A DNA stretch of 22,236 nt from JBBTWG01 sp038062935 (GTDB lineage: Bacteria; Patescibacteriota; Gracilibacteria; UBA1369; UBA12463). The stretch's first letter is position 1, and each line of letters opens with the position of its first letter. Made by a program: the position numbers and the translations under genes. The stretch spans positions 1-22,236 of the forward strand of contig JBBTWG010000050.1 of assembly GCA_038062935.1 (NCBI GenBank), written 5' to 3'. The notes under the pieces are model-generated. The model was not told the origin of the DNA and searched no databases. It worked only from the letters and a program-made list of their open reading frames with translations. Positions 19,790-22,236 of this stretch are shown piece after piece.

Positions 19790-21694
19790 ATGGATCGAGC
19801 AACAATGAATGGCTTGCGTGAAGTAGTAGAAGTCTCTGTACCTGCTGTTTTGAATTCTGGCGATGCCCTGAAATTGGCACGAGAATTACTGGAACCTGGC
19901 AGTATGATAACTATTCATCCTCATCATTTTGAGCTTGTTCAAGATTCTGGCTCTGTTCTGGTTCTTCCTCCTGAAGAGACTAGAATTCTTTCTCAGAGAT
20001 TGCCAAAATCGACACTGCTTTTTGTTCCTCGAAGTGCTCCTGATTTTGCTGCTCACGAAATAAGGACCTTAGGTCAAGTAACTTTAGATAATAATGCTCT
20101 CCGTAGTGGTGACGGCACCATCGTCGATCCCTGGATTCTTTTCTCTGGAATGAGGCATGGTCAAGTCACTCCTTCTCGACTTCCTCATAACTCCCAGACA
20201 GTAAAGCTTATTAATGATATTTTGCGAATTCAAAACTTAAAACCTTCTCAGTCGTGGAACGCTTTGTTGTTAGATCGAGCGGGTCTTGTTGTTCTTTTTT
20301 TGATTCTTGGTGTTTCCATGCATCCTCGAGAATCGTCTGAGAAAAAACCATTTAGTGAGACAGATTCCGCCATCGCCATTCCTCAGCAGCAAACTCGAAA
20401 TGACATGCAACAGACGTTGTCTCAACATGACTCTGGAACTCCCGAAAATCTTGAGTGTCGTTACAGCGGTATTGAAACTGTTTTTGATGCATCTCTGGAA
20501 AGTGACGATCCTGTCACGGGCACTATGCGAGACGCTCTTCTGGATCCGTATCAAGTGAGTAAATTTTTTCTCGGTAATAAATTTGTGTATCGGGGTCATG
20601 ATGGCGATGACTCTTCTCGAGTGTTGCGTTTTGCGCCTCGCGGCATTGATTCTGGATATTTCCAGAGTGGGGGGGATAAATTCCGTTCACGGTCAACGTC
20701 TCTTTCTGATGCGATTAATGACATCCTCGATTATTCGGCGCTCGATGATCGATCCATCATGCAATGGATTGTTTATACGTACCAACGCTCTTTTTCTGTT
20801 TCTCTGAGTCTTGATGACATGCAAATTGTTCGTGGTCAGGATAAAAAAGTGAAAAAGGTTCTCTATCATGGGGAGCTCAATCCCAAAGTTCTTGTTCGTG
20901 TAAATGTGCCCGTGGATGGTCGGGACAGTCTCGCTGCAAATAGTCGGACAACAAAAGAGAAATTTGTGCCGATCATCTCAGGTAAAAAACTCTTGTTGCC
21001 TGTTGGAATTTCTGCTGGTGATGGTCAATCTGGAGGCCATGATCTGCGCGTTCCTTCGCACCTTTTGGATTCCAACAAATCGTTTAGACTTCCTGTTCAT
21101 CGTGGTCCAGTCTGGAAATTAGATGCCTCAGCTCTTGCTGCTTCACTGAATGGCTATCGTGATCGATTGAAAAGATTTCCCAATAGTCGCCTCGAATCGA
21201 ATTTTATTGATTTTCAGGATCCCCAGGCTCGTGAAGCGACTCAGCACCTCGTTTCTCGGAGAGATACACCAATCAAAAAAGCCAAAAAGATCATATCCTT
21301 TGTACAAAAAAATCTCCCATATAAGTCAGAAAATGACAGAGACTATGATCGACCTCTCCTGCTAGTTCTTTTCAATGGAGGTGGTGATTGTAACAATAAA
21401 ATTGTTGCATGGGCTTCTATGATGGCTGCCGAAAAGCTCGATTTCTGTATCGTCCATTGCTATGATCCGAAGTCGGATACAAATGAAGCTCATGTCGTCG
21501 GTGGAGTTGGAAGTTCTGTTTTTCCAGGCAAAAAAGTTCCAAAGACGATGGATAGTGCTGCGAACCATGCCTTGATCGAATTGACTGCTCCTGGCTGGAA
21601 GGTTGGACAAAGCTCCATTGACGGATACATCATCACTGGAGTTGAAATCTTTCGTCATGGCACCGATGGATCCATGACCATTGAACAGCAGTAA
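19790..21694 (+). CDS. Membrane-anchored transglutaminase-like protein
   Basis: The 634-residue product has three parts. Residues 1-155 are an unrecognised N-terminal domain. Residues about 160-178 (LLDRAGLVVLFLILGVSM) are one transmembrane helix. Residues about 490-615 are transglutaminase-like: IKKAKKIISFVQKNLPYKS, then GGGDCNNKIVAWASMMAAE with Cys534 as the likely nucleophile, and NHALIELTAPGW with His593, followed by Asp611 in SIDGYI as a possible third residue. This is the core order of bacterial transglutaminase-like proteases, which often act in cell-wall or surface-protein processing. The middle part (180-490) is polar and unassigned. The single helix would place the two domains on opposite sides of the membrane. 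The start ATG at 19790 has no Shine-Dalgarno. Confidence 0.75.
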   Translation: MDRATMNGLREVVEVSVPAVLNSGDALKLARELLEPGSMITIHPHHFELVQDSGSVLVLPPEETRILSQRLPKSTLLFVPRSAPDFAAHEIRTLGQVTLDNNALRSGDGTIVDPWILFSGMRHGQVTPSRLPHNSQTVKLINDILRIQNLKPSQSWNALLLDRAGLVVLFLILGVSMHPRESSEKKPFSETDSAIAIPQQQTRNDMQQTLSQHDSGTPENLECRYSGIETVFDASLESDDPVTGTMRDALLDPYQVSKFFLGNKFVYRGHDGDDSSRVLRFAPRGIDSGYFQSGGDKFRSRSTSLSDAINDILDYSALDDRSIMQWIVYTYQRSFSVSLSLDDMQIVRGQDKKVKKVLYHGELNPKVLVRVNVPVDGRDSLAANSRTTKEKFVPIISGKKLLLPVGISAGDGQSGGHDLRVPSHLLDSNKSFRLPVHRGPVWKLDASALAASLNGYRDRLKRFPNSRLESNFIDFQDPQAREATQHLVSRRDTPIKKAKKIISFVQKNLPYKSENDRDYDRPLLLVLFNGGGDCNNKIVAWASMMAAEKLDFCIVHCYDPKSDTNEAHVVGGVGSSVFPGKKVPKTMDSAANHALIELTAPGWKVGQSSIDGYIITGVEIFRHGTDGSMTIEQQ

Positions 21695-21703
21695 AATCTG
21701 ATG

Positions 21704-21712
21704 TGTTATGAT
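21704..21712 (+). promoter_or_regulatory. Extended -10 of the cobalamin adenosyltransferase gene
   Basis: TGT-TATGAT (21704-21712) ends 6 nt before the ATG at 21719, predicting a leaderless mRNA. It begins 9 nt after the stop of the transglutaminase-like gene. Confidence 0.55.
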
Positions 21713-21718
21713 TTCTGT

Positions 21719-22236
21719 ATGAAAATTTATACACGAAGAGGGGATGACGGGCAGACTGACCTGTATGGAAGTGGACGGATTGCAAAATCAAGTTTACGGA
21801 TGGATGCGATCGGGACGGTGGACGAGCTCAATGCTGTGATTGGTGAAGTTTTGACGATTTCGGTGGAGGAAATTGTAGCAAAAATGCTCCTCGAAATTCA
21901 GAGAGATCTTTTTGTTTTGGGCGGAGATTTGGCGACGATTGGCTCAAAAATGCATCGCGGAAGTGCGGATGTGCCGCGTGTGAGTGATGAGCGTGTGACG
22001 GAATTGGAGTACTTGATCGACCAACTCGATGCTTCGTTGCAACCGATGACGGCGTTTATTTTGCCCGGAGGATCGAGTGCGGGCGCGAAACTGCATGTCG
22101 CGCGCACGGTGTGTCGCCGCGCGGAACGAGTGTGTGCGGAACTTCTGGAGAGTGACGGCAGCGAAAAAGTTTCACCGATGTGTGTGAAATATCTCAATCG
22201 TCTCAGTGATTTACTTTTTACGATGGCGCGGTATGA
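21719..22236 (+). CDS. PduO-type ATP:cob(I)alamin adenosyltransferase (3' end outside the window)
   Basis: The reading frame runs off the window after 172 codons plus two bases. It has KIYTRRGDDGQTDLYGSGRI (ATP-binding), a SLRMDAIGTVDELNAVIGE stretch, FILPGGSSAGAKLHVARTVC with RRAERV, and YLNRLSDLLFTMAR, all diagnostic of PduO-type adenosyltransferases. These make adenosylcobalamin from cob(I)alamin and ATP. Most of the protein is present and few residues should be missing. A user enzyme (such as a class II ribonucleotide reductase) is not in the window. It follows the transglutaminase-like gene by 24 nt and has its own -10. Confidence 0.95.
   Translation, partial: MKIYTRRGDDGQTDLYGSGRIAKSSLRMDAIGTVDELNAVIGEVLTISVEEIVAKMLLEIQRDLFVLGGDLATIGSKMHRGSADVPRVSDERVTELEYLIDQLDASLQPMTAFILPGGSSAGAKLHVARTVCRRAERVCAELLESDGSEKVSPMCVKYLNRLSDLLFTMARY

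Noticed and set aside
1..22236. Recoded UGA (Gly) genetic code
   Set aside because: Conserved genes end at TGA at their expected C-termini, and no conserved protein needs a read-through TGA.

Overview
The window reads as a Patescibacteria (CPR) genome fragment under the standard stop code. Genes are compact and close-packed, several mRNAs appear leaderless or nearly so, and clear Shine-Dalgarno sites are largely missing. The gene families also fit: a FemAB-like ligase beside ftsA/ftsZ, a TrbC/VirB2-like small membrane protein, DciA, and a long Cys-rich solenoid protein of a type I recall from many CPR genomes. Genes such as the one at 18037-19275 end in TGA and no in-frame TGA is needed, so the UGA=Gly lineages (Absconditabacteria, Gracilibacteria) are unlikely. 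A Peregrinibacteria-like origin is possible but cannot be shown from this sequence alone.

Layout. Positions 1-240 hold a small, odd tRNA-like RNA and a terminator. Positions 274-4935 (minus strand) are a cell-envelope and division block: a stand-alone Pol I-type 5' nuclease, then ftsA, ftsZ and a FemAB-type peptidoglycan ligase. A divergent promoter pair near 4.95 kb starts the nuclease and a truncated glycogen-synthase-like protein. Positions 5720-10202 (minus) carry a GT4 glycosyltransferase, DciA, a large class-IV aminotransferase-like protein, then rpsP, khpA and a TrbC-like membrane protein. From 10.2 to 13.2 kb (plus) lie an acidic unknown protein, tRNA-Asp, and a transglutaminase-like/methyltransferase-like gene pair. 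From 13.2 to 14.9 kb (minus) are a zinc-ribbon remnant and a class I/II aminotransferase. From 15.0 to 22.2 kb are the Cys-rich solenoid protein, a DUF1003 membrane protein, a YgjP-like metallopeptidase, a flavin disulfide reductase, a His/Ala-rich protein, a membrane-anchored transglutaminase-like protein, and the start of a PduO-type cobalamin adenosyltransferase cut by the window edge.

The points most worth a second look are five. (1) A shrunken tRNA-like RNA with an alanine-type acceptor (G3-U70, A73) lies next to a ligase of a family that uses aminoacyl-tRNA. (2) A heptamer array (GGATTTA type) sits 5-9 nt upstream of five different start codons, always in the same orientation and with the same internal order. 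(3) A nearly symmetric divergent promoter joins the His/Ala-rich gene to the membrane transglutaminase-like gene. (4) The Cys-rich solenoid protein is internally duplicated, and a decayed zinc-ribbon piece resembling its ends lies nearby. (5) A set of unusual enzymes (two PLP enzymes, two transglutaminase-like proteins, one methyltransferase-like protein) has no obvious known pathway.
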